A stretch of DNA of 5,186 bases from an uncultured Alphaproteobacteria bacterium (GTDB taxonomy: Bacteria; Pseudomonadota; Alphaproteobacteria; Sphingomonadales; Sphingomonadaceae): contig CAJAHV010000412.1 in assembly GCA_903939555.1 (NCBI GenBank), positions 1-5,186 of the forward strand, given 5' to 3'. Under the pieces are notes generated by a model. The model worked only from the letters and a program-made list of their open reading frames with translations. It was not told the origin of the DNA and made no database searches. The number at the start of each line of letters is the position of its first letter. Position 1 is the stretch's first letter. A program made the position numbers and the translations under genes. Positions 1 through 5,186 of the stretch are shown piece by piece.

Positions 1-1349
1 AATATGACATTCGCGGTCTGGTCGGCGATACGCTGACGGAAGCGGATGCCTATGCCATTGGGCGCAGCTTCGGCACCATCATCACGCGCAGCGGCGGCAG
101 CCGGGTGGCGGTCGGCTATGATGGCCGCACCTCGTCGCCGGTGTTCGAAAAGGCGCTGGTATCGGGGCTCAACGACGCCGGCGTCGCCGCCGTCTGCATC
201 GGCCTCGGCCCCACCCCGATGCTTTACTATTCGGTCTATGAACTTGCCTGTGACGGCGGCATCATGATCACCGGCAGCCACAATCCGCCGGCGTACAACG
301 GCTTCAAGATGATGTTGAAGGACCGCCCCTTCTTTGGCGACGATATCCGCGCGCTGGGCGCCATGGCGGCGGCTGGCGACTGGCACAGCGGCACCGCCGG
401 CAGCAGCCGCATCGACATCATGGACCGCTATGTCGACCGGCTGATGCAGGGCTTTGATACGACGCGCGCCTTCACCATTGCCTGGGATTGCGGCAATGGC
501 GTTGCCGGCCCGGTCGTCGAACGGCTGGTGAAGCGCCTGCCCGGCACCCACCACCTGATGTTCACCGAAGTCGATGGCAGTTTCCCCAACCATCACCCCG
601 ATCCGACCGAGGAAAAGAACCTTGTCGACCTGAAGCGCGTCGTTGCCGAAAAGGGGTGCGATTTCGGCCTAGCCTTTGATGGCGATGCCGACCGGTTGGG
701 TGCGGTCGACAGCCAGGGCCGCGTCGTCTGGGGCGACCAGTTGCTCGGCATTCTTGCCGAACCGGTGCTCAAGGCCCTGCCCGGCGCAATGATCATCGCC
801 GACGTCAAGTCGAGCCAGGCGCTGTATGACCGGATCACCGAATTGGGCGGCACGCCGCTGATGTGGAAGACCGGGCACAGCCTGATCAAGGCCAAGATGA
901 AGGAAACGGGCAGTCCGCTGGCCGGCGAAATGTCGGGCCATATCTTCTTCAAGCATGAATGGTACGGCTTCGACGATGGCATCTATGCCGGCGTCCGGCT
1001 GATCCGCGCCGTCGCCGCGCTGGGCGGCTCGCTGACCGCCCTCAAGGACGCCATGCCGGCGATGGTCAACACCCCCGAATTGCGCTTCCAGTCATCGGAG
1101 GAACGCAAGTTCGAAGTCGTCGCCGAAGTGCTGGCGCGGCTGAAGGCCAAAGGCGCCCGCGTCGACGAAACCGATGGCGCCCGCGTCACCAGCGCCGATG
1201 GCTGGTGGTTGCTGCGCGCGTCGAACACCCAGGATGTGCTGGTTGCCCGCGTCGAGGCGCGCACCCCGGCAGCGCTGGCGCGGTTGCAGGCCGAGCTTGA
1301 TGCGGCGCTGGCCGAATCGGGCGTGGAGCCGACAAACGCCGGGCACTGA
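1..1349 (+). CDS. manB: Phosphomannomutase/phosphoglucomutase (AlgC/PgmG type), 5' end outside the window
   Basis: Cytoplasmic alpha-D-phosphohexomutase that interconverts hexose 6-phosphate and 1-phosphate (mannose and/or glucose), feeding GDP-mannose and UDP-glucose for exopolysaccharide and LPS. The reading frame is open from base 3 with YDIRG, the usual family N-terminus, so only about 10-16 residues lie upstream; 448 residues are visible against about 460 for the family. All four active-site loops are present: TGSHNP with the phosphorylated serine (codon 276-278), metal loop DGDADR (678-695), sugar-specificity loop GEMSGH (924-941) and phosphate-binding RASNTQ (1215-1232). From memory of Pseudomonas AlgC, these fall at a constant offset of 16 from Ser108, Asp242, Glu325 and Arg421, so there is almost no length change. 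GEMSGH and RASNT favour the dual PMM/PGM subgroup over GlmM. The GTG at 105 is internal. It ends in TGA, 110 bp before the phasin. It may equally be named pgmG or algC; which sugar it prefers cannot be read from the sequence. Confidence 0.95.
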   Translation, partial: YDIRGLVGDTLTEADAYAIGRSFGTIITRSGGSRVAVGYDGRTSSPVFEKALVSGLNDAGVAAVCIGLGPTPMLYYSVYELACDGGIMITGSHNPPAYNGFKMMLKDRPFFGDDIRALGAMAAAGDWHSGTAGSSRIDIMDRYVDRLMQGFDTTRAFTIAWDCGNGVAGPVVERLVKRLPGTHHLMFTEVDGSFPNHHPDPTEEKNLVDLKRVVAEKGCDFGLAFDGDADRLGAVDSQGRVVWGDQLLGILAEPVLKALPGAMIIADVKSSQALYDRITELGGTPLMWKTGHSLIKAKMKETGSPLAGEMSGHIFFKHEWYGFDDGIYAGVRLIRAVAALGGSLTALKDAMPAMVNTPELRFQSSEERKFEVVAEVLARLKAKGARVDETDGARVTSADGWWLLRASNTQDVLVARVEARTPAALARLQAELDAALAESGVEPTNAGH

Positions 1350-1379
1350 CCGCGACCCGCGCGGCGCCGTCGGCGTAAA

Positions 1380-1394
1380 TGTTGCACCGCAACA
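1380..1394. promoter_or_regulatory. Upstream operator-like palindrome of the phasin promoter (site 1)
   Basis: A perfect inverted repeat, TGTTGC-ACC-GCAACA, which extends by one more pair to 1379-1395. It lies just upstream of the -35 hexamer and shares its left arm with site 2, 47 bp downstream centre to centre. There is no U-tract, so it is not an intrinsic terminator for the mutase gene. The TGC-N3-GCA core resembles, from memory, the TGC-rich palindromes bound by the PHA-responsive repressor PhaR in Paracoccus and relatives, which control phasin genes. The palindrome is seen directly; the regulator is inferred. Confidence 0.55.
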
Positions 1395-1401
1395 TGACCC
1401 C

Positions 1402-1430
1402 TTGAAATCGGTTTCGACTCCCGTTATGTT
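1402..1430 (+). promoter_or_regulatory. Sigma-70-type promoter of the phasin gene
   Basis: The -35 element TTGAAA (1402-1407; consensus TTGACA, 5/6) is followed after 17 bp by TATGTT (1425-1430; consensus TATAAT, 4/6). An alternative -10 is TTATGT at 1424-1429 with a 16 bp spacer. The predicted transcription start is near 1437, giving a short leader of about 23 nt to the ATG at 1460. A ribosome-binding site GTGGAG (1447-1452) lies 7 nt before that ATG. The hexamers are visible; activity is inferred. Confidence 0.55.
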
Positions 1431-1441
1431 GCATTGCAGCA
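1427..1441. promoter_or_regulatory. Operator-like palindrome overlapping the -10 and transcription start (site 2)
   Basis: The sequence TGTTGC-ATT-GCAGCA has one mismatch between its arms (TGTTGC against the perfect complement TGCTGC). It repeats the ATGTTGCA left half of site 1. It covers most of the -10 hexamer and the predicted transcription start, the position where a bound repressor blocks RNA polymerase. A PhaR-type repressor is the obvious candidate because the downstream gene is a phasin. This assignment is inference; phaR is not in the window. Confidence 0.55.
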
Positions 1442-1459
1442 AGAACGTGGAGTTTTCGC

Positions 1460-2341
1460 ATGTCGCCCAAGCCAAGCACCGCCCCGAAAAAGCCCCGCGC
1501 ACCGCGTGCGGCTTCGCCGGTCGCGGCTGCCGGTATCAACATAGACGCGCCGGCATCGGCACCTGTCAACGCCGATCCGGTGGTGACCAAGCCTGTAACC
1601 AGCGGAACCGTCAAAGGGGCGGCAAACGCCCGCAAGCCGGTCGCGGCAAAACCAGTCGCGGCAAAGCCGGCCACCACCAAGCCTGTCGTTGTAAAGCCGG
1701 CAGCGCCGGTGTTGCGTAGTGTTGCCGGCAGCGCTGCTGCGGCGTCTGCCCCCAAGGCCGAAGCCGAGCGGCCCCGGCCTGTCCTCAAGTCCGTACCGAT
1801 CCCCCTTACCCCTTATTTTCAGGAGAGCCTCATGGCCACCGCATTTGAAACCAACCCGGAAAAGATCGCTGAAACCCTCAAGGCCAGCGTCGCCCAGCTC
1901 AACACCAGCGCCGAAGCGGCGATGACCAGCGGCAAGGCCGCCATGGAGCAGATCACCGCCAAGTCGAAGGAAGCGGTGGAAAGCAGCATGAAGTCGCTCG
2001 ACGAAATGACCGACATGGCGCGCGGCAATGTCGAAGCCATGCTCGCCTCGGCCAAGACCGTCCAGTCGGGCATCGAAGCCATGGTTGCCCATGTCAGCGA
2101 AGTGACGAAGAAGAGCTTCGACGAAGCCAGCACCATCGCCAAGTCGATGGCGAGCGCCAAGACGCCGAACGAAATGATGCAGATGCAGACCGATTTCGCC
2201 AAGGCCCAGTATGACAGCGCCGTCGCCGAATTTTCCAAGATGACCGAAATGATGGTCAAGCTTTCGGGCGAAGCCATGGAGCCGATGCAGAACCGCATCG
2301 CGCTGGCCACCGACAAGATGAAGACGCTGTTCAACAAGTAA
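1460..2341 (+). CDS. Phasin family protein with basic Ala/Pro/Lys-rich N-terminal extension
   Basis: Phasins coat polyhydroxyalkanoate granules and control their size and number. The 293-residue product has two parts. Residues 1-124 are low-complexity, rich in Ala, Pro, Lys and Val, and strongly basic (18 Lys/Arg against 5 Asp/Glu), with Lys-Pro pentapeptide repeats at 59-83. Residues 125-293 form the phasin domain, an amphipathic, helix-rich stretch with no Cys or Trp. It contains the alphaproteobacterial phasin signature: KKSFDEAST (217-225), then a KTPNEMMQMQTDFAKAQYD block (234-252) and EPMQNRIALATDKMKTL (274-290). There is no signal peptide or membrane segment. The start at 1460 has a good ribosome-binding site (GTGGAG, 7 nt spacing) and a promoter. 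An in-frame ATG at 1832, with a stronger AGGAGA site, could produce the bare 169-residue domain. The extension uses more A/T-ending codons than the domain. Transcription likely ends at the hairpin just downstream. It could be called phaP, but phasin paralogues are common, so no symbol is given. Confidence 0.9.
   Translation: MSPKPSTAPKKPRAPRAASPVAAAGINIDAPASAPVNADPVVTKPVTSGTVKGAANARKPVAAKPVAAKPATTKPVVVKPAAPVLRSVAGSAAAASAPKAEAERPRPVLKSVPIPLTPYFQESLMATAFETNPEKIAETLKASVAQLNTSAEAAMTSGKAAMEQITAKSKEAVESSMKSLDEMTDMARGNVEAMLASAKTVQSGIEAMVAHVSEVTKKSFDEASTIAKSMASAKTPNEMMQMQTDFAKAQYDSAVAEFSKMTEMMVKLSGEAMEPMQNRIALATDKMKTLFNK
1634..1708 (+). repeat. Five degenerate 15-bp tandem repeats encoding Lys-Pro pentapeptides
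   Basis: Five in-frame units encode KPVAA, KPVAA, KPATT, KPVVV and KPAAP (residues 59-83 of the phasin). The first two units differ only at synonymous third positions, which suggests recent slippage-type duplication. Lys-Pro-Ala repeats of this kind are typical of nucleoid-binding tails such as that of Pseudomonas PhaF and of histone H1-like bacterial proteins. Confidence 0.75.
1821..1834 (+). promoter_or_regulatory. Internal ribosome-binding site and in-frame ATG within the phasin gene
   Basis: AGGAGA (1821-1826) stands 5 nt before an ATG (1832-1834) in the same frame as the phasin (residue Met125). The bases before it, a run of C and T from about 1800, look like an untranslated leader rather than this genome's coding sequence. 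The ATG coincides with the start of the phasin domain (MATAFETNPEKIAET). It could be the ancestral start or a second start giving a 169-residue short isoform. No convincing promoter was seen just upstream, so the short form would come from the same mRNA. Confidence 0.5.
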
Positions 2342-2357
2342 AATTGCTTGAAACCGG

Positions 2358-2390
2358 AAAGGGCGGGTGCGGCGACGCGCCCGCCCTTTT
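2358..2390 (+). terminator. Strong intrinsic terminator after the phasin gene
   Basis: A 14-bp stem (left arm 2358-2371, right arm 2376-2389) has a single T:G wobble and closes on the GNRA-type tetraloop GCGA (2372-2375). The stem has a GGGCGGG/CCCGCCC core and is flanked by AAA on the left and TTTT on the right. It begins 16 nt after the phasin stop and separates that unit from clpS. The A-tract opposite the T-tract could allow some function on the other strand too, but no minus-strand gene ends here. Confidence 0.9.
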
Positions 2391-2415
2391 CTGTCGGCAC
2401 TTCCCGCCGTATATA
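2387..2415 (+). promoter_or_regulatory. Possible promoter of clpS (weak)
   Basis: TATATA (2410-2415) in an otherwise GC-rich gap could be a -10 element. The region 17 bp upstream (TTTTCT, 2387-2392) is a poor -35 and overlaps the terminator tail. A promoter is expected here because the terminator isolates clpS from the phasin gene. Transcription would begin near 2422, after the alternative ATG at 2421, which supports the later start at 2454. Confidence 0.35.
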
Positions 2416-2453
2416 GGGTGATGCATTCCCGCCCGGAGCAGGCCCCCCCAGCA

Positions 2454-2795
2454 ATGAATCTCATCACGACCGCCAGCGATTCCGACCGCAAGGACGGTGG
2501 CACCGGCGTCGGTGTCGCCACCAAGACGAAACCCAAGACCGCCAAGCCGTCGCTCTACAAGGTGCTGCTGCTCAACGACGATTACACCCCGATGGAATTC
2601 GTCGTCCTCACCCTGCAGCGTTTTTTCCGCATGGATATCGAAGCCGCCACCCGCGTCATGCTGCAGGTCCACCAGCGCGGTGTCGGCGTTTGCGGCATCT
2701 TCACCTATGAAGTTGCCGAAACCAAGGTCAGCCAGGTCATCGATTTCGCGCGGGAACATAATCACCCGCTGCAATGCACGATGGAAAAGGACTGA
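2454..2795 (+). CDS. clpS: ATP-dependent Clp protease adaptor ClpS
   Basis: A cytoplasmic adaptor that binds proteins with bulky hydrophobic N-terminal residues (N-degrons) and hands them to the ClpA unfoldase of ClpAP. The 113-residue product has a flexible polar N-terminal tail (1-32), which in this family engages ClpA, and then the ClpS core (33-113). N-degron pocket residues are all present: Asn41, Asp42, Asp43, Thr45, Met47, Val50, Met69, His73 and Leu106. From memory these correspond to E. coli Asn34, Asp35, Asp36, Thr38, Met40, Val43, Met62, His66 and Leu99 at a constant offset of 7. The start at 2454 gives the usual alphaproteobacterial length. The GTG at 2367 lies in the terminator stem and the ATG at 2421 sits at the predicted transcription start. 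The ribosome-binding site is mediocre (GGAG at 2435-2438, 15 nt away). clpA is not found downstream, where a dehydrogenase gene follows. Confidence 0.95.
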   Translation: MNLITTASDSDRKDGGTGVGVATKTKPKTAKPSLYKVLLLNDDYTPMEFVVLTLQRFFRMDIEAATRVMLQVHQRGVGVCGIFTYEVAETKVSQVIDFAREHNHPLQCTMEKD

Positions 2796-2864
2796 ACTTT
2801 CGTCATCCCGCCGGTAACGGACGGGGAAAGAGCTAGCTTGCTCGTCCCGATACGACAGAAAGAC

Positions 2865-3578
2865 ATGATGACCCGCCTGTCGAGCTTTGCCCCCGGCGTC
2901 CATGCCGTCGTCATCGGTGCCTCGGGCGGCATCGGTGCTGCCCTTGCCGACGCGCTGGAAGGCGATCCGCAGGTGGCCCGCGTCACCCGATTGTCGCGCG
3001 TCACCGGCCTCGATCTTGCCGATCCGGCGAGCATAACCGCCGCTGCGGCCGGCCTTGCAGAACCACCGCACCTCGTCCTTGTCGCCACCGGATTGCTCCA
3101 CGACCCCGGCTTTACCCCGCCAATCGCCCCCGAACGTGACCTGCGCCAGCTCTCGGCGGCCGCCTTTGCCCGCAATTTTGCCATCAATGCCACCGGTCCA
3201 GCGCTGGTTGCACAGGCTTTCCTGCCACTTTTCCCCCCGCATACCCGCACGGTCTTCGCCGCTTTATCGGCGCGGGTGGGCTCGATTGCGGACAATCGGC
3301 TCGGTGGCTGGCATGCTTACCGCGCCTCCAAGGCCGCGCTCAACCAGATCCTGCGCACCATCGCCATCGAAACAGCCCGCAAGAATCCCCACGCAACCAT
3401 CCTCGGCCTGCACCCCGGCACCGTCGATACCGGCCTGTCAAAGCCCTTCCAGCGCAATGTGAAGACGCTGTTCACCCCTGATCTCGCCGCCGGCCGACTG
3501 CTCGCGGTCATCGATGCCGCCACCCCGGCGCAATCGGGGCTGTTGCTCGATTGGGCCGGCGCGGTCATCCCCGGTTGA
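2865..3578 (+). CDS. Short-chain dehydrogenase/reductase, C-factor (CsgA)-like
   Basis: A cytoplasmic NAD(P)-dependent oxidoreductase of the classical SDR fold, 237 residues. The Rossmann motif GASGGIG is at 18-24, the acidic DLAD at 50-53, Asn108 in INATGP, Ser135 (or Ser140) in ALSARVGS, and the catalytic Tyr152 and Lys156 in YRASK. The stretch ALSARVGSIADNRLGGW before the active-site Tyr, the LHPGTVDT segment (182-189) and the short C-terminus ending in IPG match the C-factor/CsgA-like group common in Proteobacteria, whose substrate is generally unknown. The 'cell-cell signalling' name comes from Myxococcus and should not be carried over as a function here. The start is taken at the ATG at 2865 (GAAAG just upstream); the adjacent ATG at 2868 is equally possible, and a TTG at 2838 would add nine unconserved-looking residues. 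It lies 69 bp after clpS, with no terminator visible between them. Confidence 0.9.
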   Translation: MMTRLSSFAPGVHAVVIGASGGIGAALADALEGDPQVARVTRLSRVTGLDLADPASITAAAAGLAEPPHLVLVATGLLHDPGFTPPIAPERDLRQLSAAAFARNFAINATGPALVAQAFLPLFPPHTRTVFAALSARVGSIADNRLGGWHAYRASKAALNQILRTIAIETARKNPHATILGLHPGTVDTGLSKPFQRNVKTLFTPDLAAGRLLAVIDAATPAQSGLLLDWAGAVIPG

Positions 3579-3615
3579 ATGGACAGCACGGCGGACCTCG
3601 CCTAGCCTGACGGTG

Positions 3616-4938
3616 ATGGCCAATTTTTCCGCTTCCGTGACGACCGAACCCTCCGGCCTGGTGCGCAATATCGGCACTGTCGCGCTCACCGCCACCTTTC
3701 TGGGCGTCTTCATCGGCAGTGGCATCTTCACGCTGCCCGCACCGATGGCCGCTGCTGTCGGCGGTTTTGCACCGCTTGCCTATCTGGGCTGCGCCCTTGC
3801 CGTCGGCTCGGTGCTCATGTGTTTCGCCGAAGCGTGCAGCCGCGTCCCCGTCGCCGGTGGCCCGCAAGGCTTTGTCGAAGCGGCTTTCGGGCCGTATTGG
3901 GGCTTCCTCACCGGCGCCTTCAACTGGGTTAGCGCTGTCCTGGGCGTCGCCGGCGTCGCGGCGGCGGCTGCCGATGCGCTCGGTACTGTCCTGCCGGCGC
4001 TGGCGCACGGCCCGGTTCGCAGCATCGCGCTGGTCGGCTGGTTCGCCGCCCTTGCCATCGTCAACCTGCGCGGCGTCAGCTTTGCCGCACGCTTCGTCGC
4101 GCTGGTGACGAGCATCAAGCTCATCCCGCTGGCGTTGTTCATCGGTGTCGGCATCTGGTTCATCGCCCCCGCGAACCTTGTCCTGCCACTCGTCGCCGGC
4201 GGCAGCGACGGTGATATCGGCCGCGCCGCCATCCTCGGCATCTTCATGTTCACCGGAGTCGAAACGTCGCTGGCCATCTCGGGCGAAGTCAGCAACCCGG
4301 CGCGCACCATTCCGCGCGCCGTCATTGCAGCACTTTTGGTGTACGCCAGCCTGTGCATAACCGTGCAGATCGTCGCGCAGGGCCTGCTCGGCACTGCACT
4401 GGCCGGCGCGGTGGCGCCCCTGCCACAAGCGATGGCGCAGGTTTCGGCACCGCTCGGCGCCATTGTTGCGGCCGGCGCTGTCATCTCGATGCTGGGTTAT
4501 ACCGCCAGTGATTCGATCGGATCGCCGCGCATGTTGTTCGCCATGGCCCGCGATGGCTTCCTGCCCGGCGCACTGGGAAGGGTGCACCCGCGCTCCCGCA
4601 CGCCCTGGGTCGCCAGCTTCACCCATGCCGGGCTGTGCGCCGGCCTGGCCCTTTCAGGCAGCTTTACCGCCCTTGCCATTGTTGCGACCCTGACCTGTGT
4701 GATGGTCTACTTCATCGGCTGCGCTGCGGCACTGCGGCTGCGCGCCCGCAATATCGCCACCGCCGGGACGCCGGCGCGCATCCCCGGCCTTGCCGTGTTC
4801 GCCTGTATCGGCATTGGCTCGATGCTGTGGGTGACGGCGCAATCAACGCTTGCCGAAGCCACCGGCATCGCCGTGTTCACCCTTATCGCCAGCCTTGTCT
4901 ATCGCTGGCGCCGGCCACCCGCGGCGATTGGGCGTTGA
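3616..4938 (+). CDS. APC-family amino acid permease
   Basis: An inner-membrane secondary transporter of the amino acid-polyamine-organocation superfamily, probably importing or exchanging an amino acid. The 440-residue product has about 12 hydrophobic helices. The unwound helix-1 motif GSGIF is at 34-38. Helix 6 and its following loop carry FTGVETSLAISGEVSNPAR...IPRA (212-235), a family hallmark. The helix-8/loop segment SDSIGSPRMLFAMARDGFLP (298-317) precedes HPRSRTPWVA, also typical. The length fits the family (about 430-500). The start is chosen at ATG 3616, which leaves a short cytoplasmic tail before helix 1; GTG at 3613 is an alternative. Upstream starts from 3514 would overlap the dehydrogenase gene with Arg/Pro-rich, shadow-like residues. 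The ribosome-binding site is poor. It follows the dehydrogenase by 37 nt and is probably co-transcribed. Substrate is not predictable. Confidence 0.92.
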   Translation: MANFSASVTTEPSGLVRNIGTVALTATFLGVFIGSGIFTLPAPMAAAVGGFAPLAYLGCALAVGSVLMCFAEACSRVPVAGGPQGFVEAAFGPYWGFLTGAFNWVSAVLGVAGVAAAAADALGTVLPALAHGPVRSIALVGWFAALAIVNLRGVSFAARFVALVTSIKLIPLALFIGVGIWFIAPANLVLPLVAGGSDGDIGRAAILGIFMFTGVETSLAISGEVSNPARTIPRAVIAALLVYASLCITVQIVAQGLLGTALAGAVAPLPQAMAQVSAPLGAIVAAGAVISMLGYTASDSIGSPRMLFAMARDGFLPGALGRVHPRSRTPWVASFTHAGLCAGLALSGSFTALAIVATLTCVMVYFIGCAAALRLRARNIATAGTPARIPGLAVFACIGIGSMLWVTAQSTLAEATGIAVFTLIASLVYRWRRPPAAIGR

Positions 4939-5035
4939 TATGCTTGCCTGACGTCGACACCAGCCTGCGCCGAGCCGCTTCCACATCACATTCGCAAATA
5001 TCGTCCGCTCTGGTGATGAACACAGGGCCATTCCA
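4939..5035. other. Convergent intergenic gap, permease to photolyase
   Basis: A 97-bp gap between two convergent genes. It is less GC-rich than its surroundings: about 48% G+C over 4981-5040. A bidirectional terminator would be expected, but I see only a poor candidate: TGATG near 5014 pairing with CATCA at 5034-5038 across a loop of about 16 nt, without a T-tract. No small gene or RNA is evident. Confidence 0.5.
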
Positions 5036-5186
5036 TCAAAACGCCTTGGCCTCAGCATAGGCCGCCAGCGCCCGCGCCCGCCCTTCGGCATGGCCGATGA
5101 CCGGCTGCGGATAGGTGCGGCTCAGCACCACCCCGGCGGCGCGCAGCATCATCGGTTCGGCATCGAAGGGCGCATGGATGTCGGCA
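5036..5186 (-). CDS. phrB: Deoxyribodipyrimidine photo-lyase, C-terminal fragment (5' part outside the window)
   Basis: Read on the minus strand, the last 50 codons encode ADIHAPFDAEPMMLRAAGVV, then LSRTYPQPVIGHAEGRARAL and AAYAEAKAF, ending in TGA at 5038-5036. The pattern IHxPxxA...LxxAGVxLxxTYPxPxxxHxxxRxRALAAY is the conserved end of the FAD-binding domain of class I photolyases/cryptochromes, flavoproteins that repair cyclobutane pyrimidine dimers with blue light. Only about a tenth of the protein is visible, so CPD photolyase, (6-4) photolyase and cryptochrome cannot be told apart. It converges on the permease gene with a 97-bp gap. Confidence 0.82.
   Translation of the reverse strand, partial: ADIHAPFDAEPMMLRAAGVVLSRTYPQPVIGHAEGRARALAAYAEAKAF

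Noticed and set aside
105..107. GTG as the start of the phosphohexomutase
   Set aside because: The frame is open and conserved upstream to the window edge (YDIRG...), so this is an internal valine codon and the gene is simply cut by the window.
1350..1364. Hairpin CCGCG-ACCCG-CGCGG right after the mutase stop
   Set aside because: It has only 5 bp and no T-tract; such short GC pairings are common by chance here. It is not enough to call a terminator.
1720..1740. TGTTGC-CG-GCAGC and GCAGC-GCT-GCTGC inverted repeats inside the phasin leader, resembling the promoter palindromes
   Set aside because: The spacing (2 bp) or arm orientation differs from the promoter sites, and the sequence is explained by alanine/serine codons in a low-complexity region.
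2367..2453. Earlier starts for clpS (GTG 2367, ATG 2421)
   Set aside because: GTG 2367 lies inside the terminator stem. ATG 2421 coincides with the predicted transcription start. Both add residues not expected for alphaproteobacterial ClpS.
1424..2545. Long minus-strand open frame (373 codons) across the whole phasin gene and terminator
   Set aside because: It is antisense to a recognisable phasin and runs through the intrinsic terminator. Its His/Gly/Arg/Leu-rich translation is the usual shadow of a high-GC gene with G/C-ending codons. It resembles no family I know.
2838..2864. TTG start for the short-chain dehydrogenase
   Set aside because: TTG is a rare start. The extra nine residues precede the normal beginning of the Rossmann fold, and no good ribosome-binding site is seen before it, whereas ATG 2865 fits family length.
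2796..2864. Possible promoter or terminator between clpS and the dehydrogenase
   Set aside because: No hexamer pair with acceptable spacing and no hairpin with a T-tract was found; a short GAGC...GCTC pairing near 2830-2843 is too weak.
3565..4626. Minus-strand open frame (353 codons) opposite the permease
   Set aside because: The translation is a repetitive Arg/Asp/Gly/Ala/Gln mixture without domains, as expected opposite a GC-rich membrane-protein gene whose plus-strand motifs are clear.

Overview
The window is high-GC, densely packed DNA that looks like an ordinary alphaproteobacterial chromosome segment. The order Sphingomonadales is my best guess. It rests on the AlgC-type phosphohexomutase, the alphaproteobacterial form of ClpS (NDDYTPMEFVV core, HPLQCTMEKD tail), a phasin with a long Ala/Pro/Lys-rich leader, and strong G/C preference at third codon positions. 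There is no plasmid, phage, transposon, tRNA, rRNA or CRISPR signature.

Layout, left to right. (1) 1-1349 (+): phosphomannomutase/phosphoglucomutase, lacking only its extreme N-terminus at the window edge. (2) 1350-1459: a regulatory gap with a good sigma-70-type promoter and two similar TGTTGC/GCARCA palindromes. One lies upstream of the -35 and one covers the -10 and predicted start of transcription. (3) 1460-2341 (+): a phasin, a polyhydroxyalkanoate (PHA) granule coat protein. It has a basic 124-residue leader and a second, well-placed internal ribosome-binding site and ATG exactly at the start of the phasin domain. (4) 2358-2390: a strong intrinsic terminator with a GCGA tetraloop. (5) 2454-2795 (+): clpS, the N-degron adaptor of ClpAP. 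(6) 2865-3578 (+): a C-factor/CsgA-like short-chain dehydrogenase. (7) 3616-4938 (+): an APC-family amino-acid permease. (8) 5036-5186 (-): the C-terminal end of a deoxyribodipyrimidine photolyase, converging on the permease.

How they work together: the mutase supplies sugar phosphates for exopolysaccharide/LPS. The phasin coats PHA granules and its promoter looks built for autoregulation by a PhaR-type repressor. ClpS selects N-degron substrates for ClpAP. The dehydrogenase and permease follow clpS on the same strand with short gaps and no visible terminator, so co-transcription is possible, but no shared pathway is evident. No clpA follows clpS within the window.

The most notable signals are the paired operator-like palindromes at the phasin promoter and the possible two-isoform phasin with a PhaF-like basic Lys-Pro repeat tail. 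I saw no evidence of a wholly new system.
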